Shown here in pieces: positions 19,238 through 27,743 of a stretch of 64,000 bases of DNA. The stretch spans positions 1 to 64,000 of the forward strand of contig JAKANL010000006.1 in assembly GCA_021823685.1 (NCBI GenBank). The letters are read 5' to 3'. This DNA comes from a bacterium (GTDB lineage: Bacteria; Babelota; Babeliae; Babelales; UBA12409). The position numbers were made by a program, and so were the translations under genes. The notes beneath the pieces were generated by a model, which did not search any database, was not told the origin of the DNA, and worked only from the letters and a program-made list of their open reading frames with translations. How positions within the stretch are numbered: position 1 is the first letter of the stretch; each line of letters starts with the position of its first letter.

Positions 19238-19726
19238 ATGGCGATTGATGCGTGTTTTGTGAGCCTCTTTTTTTGGGAGCTCTTATCGATTTTAACCCTT
19301 ACTTTTTTTGGTCTTTTTTGGTTTATCGAGCGTGTTGCTGCCCACAAGCATTACGTTATGTTAAAACTGATCAGTTTGTTGGTTCTCTTGGCAGCGGCCT
19401 TTGTTATTTGGGTAAAATTAGCCGAGCATGTTCCCGCCCAGCGGCTTGATGGCGTTGTAGATCTTATTTTGCTTGCTGCGATGGCGTGTATCACGATTCA
19501 CTTTGTGCTCTTGCTTCTGCGTGCAAGCCGAGTACCCATTCCACATTTTGTGGAGCGATCGGGTATTGTGTTGGCCCTTATTGCTACCCTTATGTACGGT
19601 ATTTACCTGTTCACCACGGGAACAGCTGCGCAATTTGCCGCGCTTGATACAACGGTCAACATGCTTTTGCGTTCATTTTGGGTAATCGTTACGCTTACGC
19701 TGATTGCGCGCGTCGTAGTGCACTAA
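19238..19726 (+). CDS. Hypothetical multi-pass membrane protein
   Basis: 162 aa with four or more hydrophobic helices. Confidence 0.6.
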   Translation: MAIDACFVSLFFWELLSILTLTFFGLFWFIERVAAHKHYVMLKLISLLVLLAAAFVIWVKLAEHVPAQRLDGVVDLILLAAMACITIHFVLLLLRASRVPIPHFVERSGIVLALIATLMYGIYLFTTGTAAQFAALDTTVNMLLRSFWVIVTLTLIARVVVH

Positions 19727-20456
19727 ATTGCAAAAAAAGATTACGCCAGAAGATTTTGCTGCTGCCCGGCATCGGCGGTTTACGGAGCGCGTCGTGCAGA
19801 AAATTTATGTAAGCCATTGCGTTATGGTCTGATGTGAGCGCCTGGTTTGTCCAGTGGTGCAAGAGGTGATCGACTAAATCGATACTTTCCAATTCGGTTG
19901 GTGTGGCGCGATCGAGCGTTGCCAAAAAAGCCGCGCCGTCGGTTGCTGGTTGTTTAAAAAACGCGAGCAAATCGGTGTACGGCTGTTCGACGGTTATATC
20001 ACCCGGCGCAAACGTGCGCACTATACAGCGTGAGCGAATGGTCGGAAGTACCATCGCGCCGCGCTGCGCCAGAAATAGAAAATGATATCCGGTTGGCGGT
20101 TCCTCAACAATTTTGAGGAGGCGGTTAGCGCATGCTGGCGGCAAAGAGTCGGCTTGCTGGATAATAAAAATAAACGGCATGCCGTCGTCGGTGGCAAGGG
20201 CAATGCGTTCAAAAAGCGGTTCAAATTGTTCCAAACGATACGTTCCATCGGGAGCAAGCCACAGTAATTGGGCATGCTGTTTGTGCGCAATGGCGCGGCA
20301 CGTGGCGCAGATCTGACAGCCATGGTTCGGGCACCACAGATGCTGAATTTCTTTCGTGGCCCGTGCTTGTAGTTCGAGCGTCGGGCCAACCCATAAATGA
20401 GCCGGGGCTTGAAGAAGCGTGTTACTCATAGCTCGACTCATGCTCGAGAGCTTCAA
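19695..20456 (-). CDS. holB: DNA polymerase III delta'-like subunit
   Basis: CPNHGCQICATCR zinc-binding cluster, FIFIIQQADSLPPACANRLLKIVEEPPTGYHFLFLAQ; overlaps tmk. Confidence 0.8.
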   Translation of the reverse strand: MKLSSMSRAMSNTLLQAPAHLWVGPTLELQARATKEIQHLWCPNHGCQICATCRAIAHKQHAQLLWLAPDGTYRLEQFEPLFERIALATDDGMPFIFIIQQADSLPPACANRLLKIVEEPPTGYHFLFLAQRGAMVLPTIRSRCIVRTFAPGDITVEQPYTDLLAFFKQPATDGAAFLATLDRATPTELESIDLVDHLLHHWTNQALTSDHNAMAYINFLHDALRKPPMPGSSKIFWRNLFLQFSALRRAQSA

Positions 20457-21066
20457 GCAGCTTTTGTAAGGCCTGGTTGGCTAAGTTATCGGGTGTATCG
20501 CGGCCATCAAGCGTGATCACGTGTTTTTGATGAGCAAAGTGTGTCTCATAGCCGGCGGCTACGCGTTCCATGAAATCGCGGCATTGTTTTTCAAAGGCTG
20601 TGAGTGGTTGCTTGCGCGCCAGAAGTCGTTCAAAAGCTGTTTGCGGATCGATGCGGATAAAAAAGGTGCGAAAGGGGGTAACGCCATCGAGCGCCCACGT
20701 ATTGATACGTTTAATGAGATCAATATCGAGGCCACGGGCATAGCCTTGATAAACGACTGAAGCGTCGGCCAGGCGATCTGAAATGACGAGTTTTTTATTG
20801 GCAAGGGCAGGTTTGACGATTTGGGTAATATGTTGTGCCCGATCCGCGGCGAAGAGCAAAAATTCCGCTTTTGGATCAAGCGGTGCCGGCTGCTCTTGAA
20901 GCATGGTACGAATATATGGTCCATAGCTATTATCGCCCGGTTCTTTGGTGACGAGCGTGGGCATGAGCTGAGCGGTGAGTTCGGCTAGCTTTTTCACAAA
21001 CGTTGTCTTGCCGCAACCATCGATACCTTCAACGGTAATAAGTATGCCGCATTTGAGTTGTTTCAT
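20422..21066 (-). CDS. tmk: Thymidylate kinase
   Basis: ITVEGIDGCGKTTFVKKLAE, VISDRLADASVVYQGYARGLD. Confidence 0.92.
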   Translation of the reverse strand: MKQLKCGILITVEGIDGCGKTTFVKKLAELTAQLMPTLVTKEPGDNSYGPYIRTMLQEQPAPLDPKAEFLLFAADRAQHITQIVKPALANKKLVISDRLADASVVYQGYARGLDIDLIKRINTWALDGVTPFRTFFIRIDPQTAFERLLARKQPLTAFEKQCRDFMERVAAGYETHFAHQKHVITLDGRDTPDNLANQALQKLLEALEHESSYE

Positions 21067-21110
21067 GGCTTAATTCCGGTATACTGACAATTGTTTTTCT
21101 CAAATTTCGT

Positions 21111-22274
21111 GTGACCGGCTTGATGGCGGGTCATACCTTAAGTGTAACGTGTTTACAGCGGAGTGTCATGGCCAACCAACGGCTGGTGCATATAACGACA
21201 AATCTGGGTATGGGCGGGGCCGAGCATTTTTTGTTTCATTTGGTCAGGCACCTTCAACCGTCTTTTGATCAAACAGTGATCAGTTTTCGTGGCGGCGTTT
21301 TTGAAGAGCGTATACGTGCGTTGGGCGTTCCGGTGTATATTATTCCCTTTAATTATTTAATCTTTTATCGCTTGTTTAAGGTTTTATTTGCTGTAAAACC
21401 TGATGTTATTCATGCGCTTTTGTGGTCGAGTAATACGATATCGCGAGTTGTTGGGTCGTTGTTGCGCGTTCCCGTGGTATGCGCCATCCATTCACCAGTA
21501 AATAGTGACGGGTACGATAGCCGTATGCGCACGATCATTGATCGATTAACGATGTGGCTGGCCACCCGTGTGGTTATGGTTTCGGCTCATGTGCGCGATT
21601 CAAGCGCGTTAACGCGTTGGGTCCCGGCACAGCGCATGGTGTTTATCGAAAATGGTATCGATGCGCACTATATGTGTGAACAGGTTAGTCGATTGGCTAT
21701 CGGGCGCGATCGGCTTGCAATACCTTCTCATGCTCTTGTGATTGGCACGGTTGGCCGCTGCGTTGCGCTTAAAAACCAAGAGCTCGTGGTGCGTGCGATT
21801 GCTGCATTGCGGCACGATACGCGTGCGTGGTATGCCGTTATTGTTGGCGATGGGCCTTTGCGCAAAGAGCTGAGAATTTTGGCTGTCGAGCTTGGCGTGA
21901 ACGATCGCGTAATTATGGTTTCTGGTGCCGCGGCCGCCTATTATTCACTCTTCGATTTTTTTATATTGCCATCGCATATTGAGGGGCTTTCGATGGCCTT
22001 ACTAGAGGCGATGAGTTTAGGCATACCCGTTCTTGCCAGTGCGCAGGCAAATCATGGGGTTATTATTGACGGCTTTAATGGATTTATCTTTGACGCGAGC
22101 AATAGCGACGAAGTTGTGCAGATCTTAAGAAAAATGGCGAATAATTCGCACTTGTGCGCTGCATGTACTCAAAAAGCGCAAGAAGATAGTGTACAACGCT
22201 TTTCTTTTGCGCGTACTGCGCAAGAATATGCCAATCTTTTTTTGCGTGTTGGTAGGCGCTGTGAATATTGTTGA
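21111..22274 (+). CDS. Glycosyltransferase family 4-like
   Basis: VHITTNLGMGGAEHFLFHLVRHL, IGTVGRCVALKNQELVVRAIA, PSHIEGLSMALLEAMSLGIPVLAS; start may be internal (MANQRLVHITT). Confidence 0.85.
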   Translation: MTGLMAGHTLSVTCLQRSVMANQRLVHITTNLGMGGAEHFLFHLVRHLQPSFDQTVISFRGGVFEERIRALGVPVYIIPFNYLIFYRLFKVLFAVKPDVIHALLWSSNTISRVVGSLLRVPVVCAIHSPVNSDGYDSRMRTIIDRLTMWLATRVVMVSAHVRDSSALTRWVPAQRMVFIENGIDAHYMCEQVSRLAIGRDRLAIPSHALVIGTVGRCVALKNQELVVRAIAALRHDTRAWYAVIVGDGPLRKELRILAVELGVNDRVIMVSGAAAAYYSLFDFFILPSHIEGLSMALLEAMSLGIPVLASAQANHGVIIDGFNGFIFDASNSDEVVQILRKMANNSHLCAACTQKAQEDSVQRFSFARTAQEYANLFLRVGRRCEYC

Positions 22275-22583
22275 GTGGGGTATAATTACTTGTTTTTCCG
22301 TAGCATTCGTCCAAAAAAGCGGCGCCAACCGGTGACAACATACGCTTTTTCATGGTTTATGCGTTTTTATCCATGGCATGCGGGTGTGGCGGCAGCAAAG
22401 GGGCCCGGCGGGCGAAGGGGCTTTCTGGCCAATAAAACTCTTTGTTACCACAAAAATTTGATTTTTTATTTGATTTTTTATAGGATTAAAATGTCTCAAA
22501 ATCGATAACCTCCATTTCCCCTATCCGCGACGTAAGTCTTGGGTGGGGGTTTTTAATTAGAACACGGTAATGGAGAAACCACT

Positions 22584-23594
22584 GTGCACAAGCTCTTTGC
22601 CGTCATGCGAAACGGCCGTTTTTATCATAGTCGGTTTGAGCGCCGGCAGTATTTTTTACTTCCATCGGCGGCATTTTACCTCAGAATGCTGTGCCGGCGA
22701 TTTTTCGAACCCGAACATCCCATAACGGTAACGCATGCGCATATCCCGCATACACAGCCGGCGTGGTGCCGTCTGATGTGGTTAGGCCATGCAACTTTTT
22801 TAATCCAGCTCGGCGGTTCGGGTCGCCAGCCGGTTACGCTTCTGACCGACCCCATTTTTGGTAATGCGACGCCCTTTTTCCGGCGCACGTGTCCACCGGG
22901 CCTTGCGATATCTGAGTTGCCGCCCATAGATTATATTCTTATTTCCCATAACCACCGCGATCATATGGATGAATCAACGCTTATGCAGCTTTTTAAGCGC
23001 AATGAACATGTTATTTGTTTGGTGCCTCACGGCGACCGCTCTTGGTTTATCCAGCGCGGTTTTTTGCAGGTTCACGAACACTATTGGTGGCAAAGTTTGA
23101 GCAGCGGTGCGCTTACCTGTACCTTTTTGCCGGCCCGGCACTGGTCGGGGCGCTGGATTGGTGATCGCAACCGCTCGTTATGGGGAAGCTGGCATATCGG
23201 CTGGGGTGGTCGTAGCCTCTATTTTGCCGGTGACACGGCGTATTGGAAACATTTTTCGTGTATTCAGGCCCACATGCCTTCCATAGACGTGGCTCTTTTG
23301 CCCATAGGGCCATGCGAGCCTCGTGGATATATGCAACACCACCATATGAGTGATTCGTGGGTTATACGGGCATTTTTAGAGCTTGGCGCGAAGCATTTGG
23401 TGCCCATGCATTGGGGCACGTTTCGTTTGGGAATTGATGCGGCCCATTTGCCCCTGGAACGTTTAATTTCTGCCTGGCAACGAGCCGGCGATGCCGTGGG
23501 TGATAAGCAATTGAGTCTGATTAACCATGGCCAAGAAATCGCGTTTGCGGATAATCAGGAGCCGGCAGAAACGAGCGAAATCGTAACGTTGTAA
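22584..23594 (+). CDS. MBL-fold metallohydrolase (NAPE-PLD/UlaG-like)
   Basis: MWLGHATFLIQLGG, LTDPIFG, ILISHNHRDHMD, FAGDTAYW. Confidence 0.85.
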   Translation: MHKLFAVMRNGRFYHSRFERRQYFLLPSAAFYLRMLCRRFFEPEHPITVTHAHIPHTQPAWCRLMWLGHATFLIQLGGSGRQPVTLLTDPIFGNATPFFRRTCPPGLAISELPPIDYILISHNHRDHMDESTLMQLFKRNEHVICLVPHGDRSWFIQRGFLQVHEHYWWQSLSSGALTCTFLPARHWSGRWIGDRNRSLWGSWHIGWGGRSLYFAGDTAYWKHFSCIQAHMPSIDVALLPIGPCEPRGYMQHHHMSDSWVIRAFLELGAKHLVPMHWGTFRLGIDAAHLPLERLISAWQRAGDAVGDKQLSLINHGQEIAFADNQEPAETSEIVTL

Positions 23595-23662
23595 TGCAAA
23601 TTATTTGTTTCAAGAGGTCGAGGGCTGCAGTCCCTCTTCCCCTTGTTTTCAGGCCGACACTG

Positions 23663-23839
23663 CTATCGTGGCCTTATGACCGGCATGCTGACTCTGACTA
23701 CTGGGGCAGGTACTTGAGGTACTGGCACCTGGGGTACTGGTGCTGGTGGCCTTGTTCCCATGGATGGGTAGATGAAGCCATGGCACTCCAGGCAGATCAG
23801 GCTTGCGCCCAAAAGGGTTATGATTACTGATTTATTCAT
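23663..23839 (-). CDS. Small secreted proline/valine-rich peptide
   Basis: MNKSVIITLLGASLICLECHGFIYPSMGTRPPAPVPQVPVPQVPAPVVRVSMPVIRPR. Confidence 0.45.
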   Translation of the reverse strand: MNKSVIITLLGASLICLECHGFIYPSMGTRPPAPVPQVPVPQVPAPVVRVSMPVIRPR

Positions 23840-24026
23840 AAAAATATCCTTCATAAATAATTAAACTAATTCACGCTTCTACACTCTCCGGTTAGGTCTT
23901 ATATCAACTATGCATAGGGTACCTCCTGATTTTTGTGGTGAGACTGATTCAAATCGCCCTAAATTCGCCCACCCGCTCGCCCTGAGTGATTGTGTTGAAA
24001 GTCAACAACTTTTTGAACAATTTAAC

Positions 24027-24974
24027 TTAGCAGTAAGTTATGCATACCTCCCTTTTTTTCAATAGAGAATTAGCGATGACAATGAGTTTATGCATGATGG
24101 CCACAATAGCGATCTTAAAGGGTTTTTTGTTTGCTATTAAACGATCATAAAATTTCTTTAGCGGCAAATGATGCTTGATCGTTGTCAATGCGCACATATA
24201 AAGAGCGTTTCTTGGAACTATTCTTCCGCCTCGGATGAATCTTTTGCCTATGAAGCTTCCGCTTTCATAGGCATAGGGGCAGAGCCCAACAAGAGCCGCT
24301 ATTTTTTTATTGCTTAACTCGCCAAGTTCAGGAACAAACGATAGCAAGACTGTCGCGGAAGCCTTCCCAATTCCTGGAATCGATTCTAAATACTTTGACT
24401 TTGTATTTAAGTTCTCATCTTTCTGAATCAAAGCACCTATTTCGATATCAATAGCCTTAATCGCAAGTTTTAACGTCTTGATCAGCTTTTTTATGCTCGC
24501 AAGACACAAAGCATGAGACGGATGCTTTAACCGTGTTTTTTCCATGGCTAAAAACTTTGTTAGATCATTTTTGCGACTAACGAAAGCTCTCAATTGATCA
24601 AGATTTGCATCTCGGCTCACCGCTATGTAATCTGGAGAATTTTTAGAGGCAAATTCAGCAATTTTTTGCGCATCAATTTTATCAGATTTACTTTTGCAAC
24701 CACATGCGACAATAAAGCCTTTTATTCTTCGTGGATCAACTATCCAGAGGTTATAAGAATTCTTTTTCAAAAGCTGAGCAAGGAGTTTCTCATAACCGCC
24801 AGTGGCTTCACATGCAATTTGCGCAACATCGTATACCGCCAATTCTCTGACAAACTTTTCTATTTCAACCGCTGAGTTGGCTATTTTAAAAAATCTTCCT
24901 ATCGGGTGAATATAGGCGTCTAAGTTGTTCTTTGAAATATCGACACCTATGCACACATTTGATATATTTTTCAT
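24027..24974 (-). CDS. IS110-family transposase
   Basis: VCIGVDISKNNLDAY, ACEATGGYEKLL, KSKSDKIDAQKIAEF, YLESIPGIGKASATVLLSFVPELG; start at MKNISNVCIG. Confidence 0.93.
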   Translation of the reverse strand: MKNISNVCIGVDISKNNLDAYIHPIGRFFKIANSAVEIEKFVRELAVYDVAQIACEATGGYEKLLAQLLKKNSYNLWIVDPRRIKGFIVACGCKSKSDKIDAQKIAEFASKNSPDYIAVSRDANLDQLRAFVSRKNDLTKFLAMEKTRLKHPSHALCLASIKKLIKTLKLAIKAIDIEIGALIQKDENLNTKSKYLESIPGIGKASATVLLSFVPELGELSNKKIAALVGLCPYAYESGSFIGKRFIRGGRIVPRNALYMCALTTIKHHLPLKKFYDRLIANKKPFKIAIVAIMHKLIVIANSLLKKREVCITYC

Positions 24975-24979
24975 GAAAT

Positions 24980-25193
24980 ACCTCTGGCTTGTAGACATTC
25001 GAGATCGCACTACCCAGTACGTCTCTAGTGATTGTTCGAGGTGTTTTTAGAAAGCTGATACTCTCAAACTCAGAAACGGTCCTATCAGACCAAGCCTGTC
25101 ACGAGATCTATCAGCTTTTTTCTCTGAACAATCGATATCCAACAACTATCCAATCTTTAGCTTAGTAACCGTTTCGTATATTTAAAAGTACCT
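24980..25193 (-). ncRNA. Candidate IS110 bridge RNA (5' non-coding region of the element)
   Basis: Nested stems (AAAGCTGATA 25051..25060 / TATCAGCTTT 25109..25118; ATTGTTC 25031..25037 / GAACAAT 25126..25132; GGTC/GACC hairpin 25078..25091) and four guide-like segments matching target and donor; RNA ends approximate. Confidence 0.75.
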
Positions 25194-25288
25194 AGTTTCA
25201 ACATACAAGCTTGTCGAAGGGCGCTCGTTGAAACCTTTAATCGTTCGATCATGGCGACGTTTTTAATCGTTTCTTTCGTGCGTGCCAT
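25157..25288 (-). CDS. Short ORF with RBS running into the IS110 left end; would read MARTKETIKNVAMIERLKVSTSALRQAQGERVGEFRAI without the insertion
   Basis: AAAGGATAACGAATG start context; manual translation. Confidence 0.3.
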   Translation of the reverse strand: MARTKETIKNVAMIERLKVSTSALRQACMLKLGTFKYTKRLLS

Positions 25289-25314
25289 TCGTTATCCTTT
25301 CATTTTTTACAAAC

Positions 25315-25345
25315 AAAAAACCCCCGGCTTTAAGCCGGGGGTTAG
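25315..25345 (-). terminator. Rho-independent terminator
   Basis: aaaaaaCCCCCGGCtttaaGCCGGGGGtt, giving a U-tract on the minus strand. Confidence 0.8.
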
Positions 25346-25489
25346 TACTTTTTTTAACGTTTTTTATGCGTTAGGTAAGCAGTACACTCCTACGGCCCTT
25401 GAGGGTAAAAAAGAAAAAAGAGCAGAAAGAAGTGTTTTGTGCGATTTTAGAATGTTTTTTTGCTTAAACAGCAACAAAAAAGTTAATTT

Positions 25490-25527
25490 AAATAAAAGAG
25501 AAGTGGCTGCTACGCCACTTCTCTTTG
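25490..25527 (-). terminator. Terminator-like hairpin after the cysteine synthase gene
   Basis: AGAGAAGTGGC-tgctac-GCCACTTCTCT followed on the minus strand by TTTTATTT. Confidence 0.65.
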
Positions 25528-25542
25528 CTATTATTGTTTCAC

Positions 25543-26514
25543 TTACAGTTGCATAACTTCTGGTTGTTTGAGCGCGACGTGGTACGGAACCGTATCTTCA
25601 ACGCGTCCGTAAAACCCTTTGCTCAAGTAAGCGCGTCCGGAATCGCCAAAGATCATGACGGCAATATCGCCTTGTTTGAGTTTTGGCAGATATTGCATAA
25701 CCCCAGCTGCTACGGCGCCACTGCTCAGCCCTACGAGTAGGCCATGCTGTTTGGCCAACGGCTGTAACATGCCTAAGGATTCTTCATCGGTTACTTCCAA
25801 GAACTCATCGATGATGCTGTAATCAGTAATTGGGGTATTAAAATCGATACCAATACCTTCGACGGCATATGGTTTTGGATTACCTTTGGTTGATCGCCAC
25901 GAATTTTTGGCATCGATGGCAATAACTTTAATATCGGGGTTTTGTGATTTTAAAAAGCGCCCAGCGCCGCTGACCGTGCCCGAGGTTCCTGCTGCAGCAA
26001 AAAAGTGTGTAATTTTACCTTCGGTTTGATTCCAAATTTCAGGTCCGAGTAATGTTTGATGCGCCAAGCGGTTGGAGAGATTGAAATATTGATTTGGCAT
26101 AAACGAATTTGGTGTTTGTTTTTGGATTTGCACGGCAACATTGTGATAGTTGCGTGGGTCATCCATGGCTGCAGGCGGACACAAGACCACCGTCGCGCCA
26201 TACGCTTGAATCGTGGTCAATTTTTCTTTGCTGATTTTTTCGGTGACCGTAATGATGACTTTATAGCCCTTTGCTGCACCGATCATGGCGACGGCGATGC
26301 CCTGGTTTCCTGACGAGGCATCGATGATGGTTCCGCCAGGTTTGAGCAGGCCCTTGCGTTCGGCTTCCTCAATCATAAAGACGGCTGAGCGATCTTTGAC
26401 GCTGCCGCCGGGATTGAGATACTCAAGTTTCGCACATACGCGCGCCTTGCTGTCTAATGTGAGTTCGACAATCGGCGTATTGCCAATTGCCGTGAGTACA
26501 TTTTTATAGATCAT
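25543..26514 (-). CDS. cysK: PLP-dependent cysteine synthase / cystathionine beta-synthase family
   Basis: NVLTAIGNTPIVEL, NPGGSVKDRSAVFMIEEAE, SSGNQGIAVAMIGAAKGY, GTSGTVSGAGRFLK; start set at MIYKNVLTAIG. Confidence 0.88.
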   Translation of the reverse strand: MIYKNVLTAIGNTPIVELTLDSKARVCAKLEYLNPGGSVKDRSAVFMIEEAERKGLLKPGGTIIDASSGNQGIAVAMIGAAKGYKVIITVTEKISKEKLTTIQAYGATVVLCPPAAMDDPRNYHNVAVQIQKQTPNSFMPNQYFNLSNRLAHQTLLGPEIWNQTEGKITHFFAAAGTSGTVSGAGRFLKSQNPDIKVIAIDAKNSWRSTKGNPKPYAVEGIGIDFNTPITDYSIIDEFLEVTDEESLGMLQPLAKQHGLLVGLSSGAVAAGVMQYLPKLKQGDIAVMIFGDSGRAYLSKGFYGRVEDTVPYHVALKQPEVMQL

Positions 26515-26586
26515 GGGATATTCCCCTGGATTTTTATTTACCTTTTTTATCATAACAGTCATAGCGGCAAAATCTAGTGGGTGCTA

Positions 26587-27729
26587 CTACGATAATGTGT
26601 GATACATGTTTATGTGTTGTTCAACCATGTACTCGTAGGTAAATGGGGTCAATTGATCTGGGTAGTGGCTCAGCCGTGCGTAAAGCGCCGGATTTTCGAT
26701 AAGATCGCCTATGCCATCGGCTATGCCGTGCCAATTTTTTTGTTCATAGAGCAGGCCGTTTACGTTGTGGATAATTACTTCAGGAATCCCGCCGGTTTTA
26801 TAAGAAACGACGGGCAGCTTCAGTAAGCGGGCTTCGATAACGGCGCATGGCAGCCCTTCCCACAGTGATGTAAGCGCAAATACGTGCCAATTTTTGGTAA
26901 TGGCCGCGACATCGGGCTGCCAGCCATGGAGCACGACGGCGCGTGTCAGATTATTTTTTGAAAGCCATGCTTCTATGGCCGGCCGCAGGGCGCCGTCACC
27001 GATAAGTTCAAGTCTTGCTTGTGGATATCTCTCGTGAACTGATTTAAATGCCCGTAAAAGATCACCCATGTTTTTTTGTGGTTTGAAACAGGCTACCGTG
27101 CCGATAACAAATGGCTCTGCCGTCGGAGCACATTTTTTTGTTGCTTGCGCCAAAAATGGTTCGCCATCGATTGCTGCATAAATGAGCGTGTGTTTGTGTG
27201 CAAATCCAGGAAATAATCGTACACCCGTTTGTGCATCGGCACGCGAAACGCAGATAAAGCGTGTTGTTATAAAACTGGTGACGAGTTCTGACAAATATAC
27301 GGCAAGCCAGGCTACGCGCGATTGGTGCGGATGGAACCCATAGCCGTGGATCGTATGAACACGGTGAGCGATACCGGCAAAAAAAGCCGCCCAGCGTCCG
27401 AGCAAGCCGGCTTTGGTGCTATGGGTATGCACGATAAGTTTGGGGTGTTCTTTTTTGAGTTTGCGTAACACGTTAATCAGCGTGAAAAATGTCTTAAATT
27501 CGCGCAGTAAACCATACGCGCTTACTTCGCGCGTCATGCAATCGAGCAATATGGCATGCGGATTATGGTTAACCTGCTCAACAAGGGGGCCCTGATCGCC
27601 GGTGATGAGCCATGTGTGGTGGTCATGTTTTGCTAAATCATCAAAGAGGCGCAGACACACTTTTTGGGCGCCGCCTAGTTCGAGCTTGGTAATAATATAA
27701 ACGATAGTTGGTGGCGTTTGCTTATCCAT
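26587..27729 (-). CDS. Glycosyltransferase family 4-like
   Basis: VYIITKLELGGAQKVCLRLFDDL, IGTVACFKPQKNMGDLLRAF, LTSLWEGLPCAVIEARLLKLPVVSY. Confidence 0.88.
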   Translation of the reverse strand: MDKQTPPTIVYIITKLELGGAQKVCLRLFDDLAKHDHHTWLITGDQGPLVEQVNHNPHAILLDCMTREVSAYGLLREFKTFFTLINVLRKLKKEHPKLIVHTHSTKAGLLGRWAAFFAGIAHRVHTIHGYGFHPHQSRVAWLAVYLSELVTSFITTRFICVSRADAQTGVRLFPGFAHKHTLIYAAIDGEPFLAQATKKCAPTAEPFVIGTVACFKPQKNMGDLLRAFKSVHERYPQARLELIGDGALRPAIEAWLSKNNLTRAVVLHGWQPDVAAITKNWHVFALTSLWEGLPCAVIEARLLKLPVVSYKTGGIPEVIIHNVNGLLYEQKNWHGIADGIGDLIENPALYARLSHYPDQLTPFTYEYMVEQHINMYHTLS

Positions 27730-27743
27730 TGTTTGGGTGCACG

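Larger units (their letters stand above)
23987..25209 (-). mobile_element. IS110-family insertion sequence, one CT core copy included
   Basis: Transposase plus ends: minus-strand junctions CGACAAG-CT-TGTATGTTG (left) and ACACAATCA-CT-CAGGGCG (right); removing the element restores CGCCCTTCGACAAGCTCAGGGCG. Confidence 0.88.

Noticed and set aside
22275-22583. Possible small structured RNA (SRP- or tRNA-like) in the gap before the MBL-fold gene
   Set aside because: GC-rich stretch present but no recognisable SRP, tRNA or tmRNA signature; no tRNA gene was identified by eye anywhere in the window.
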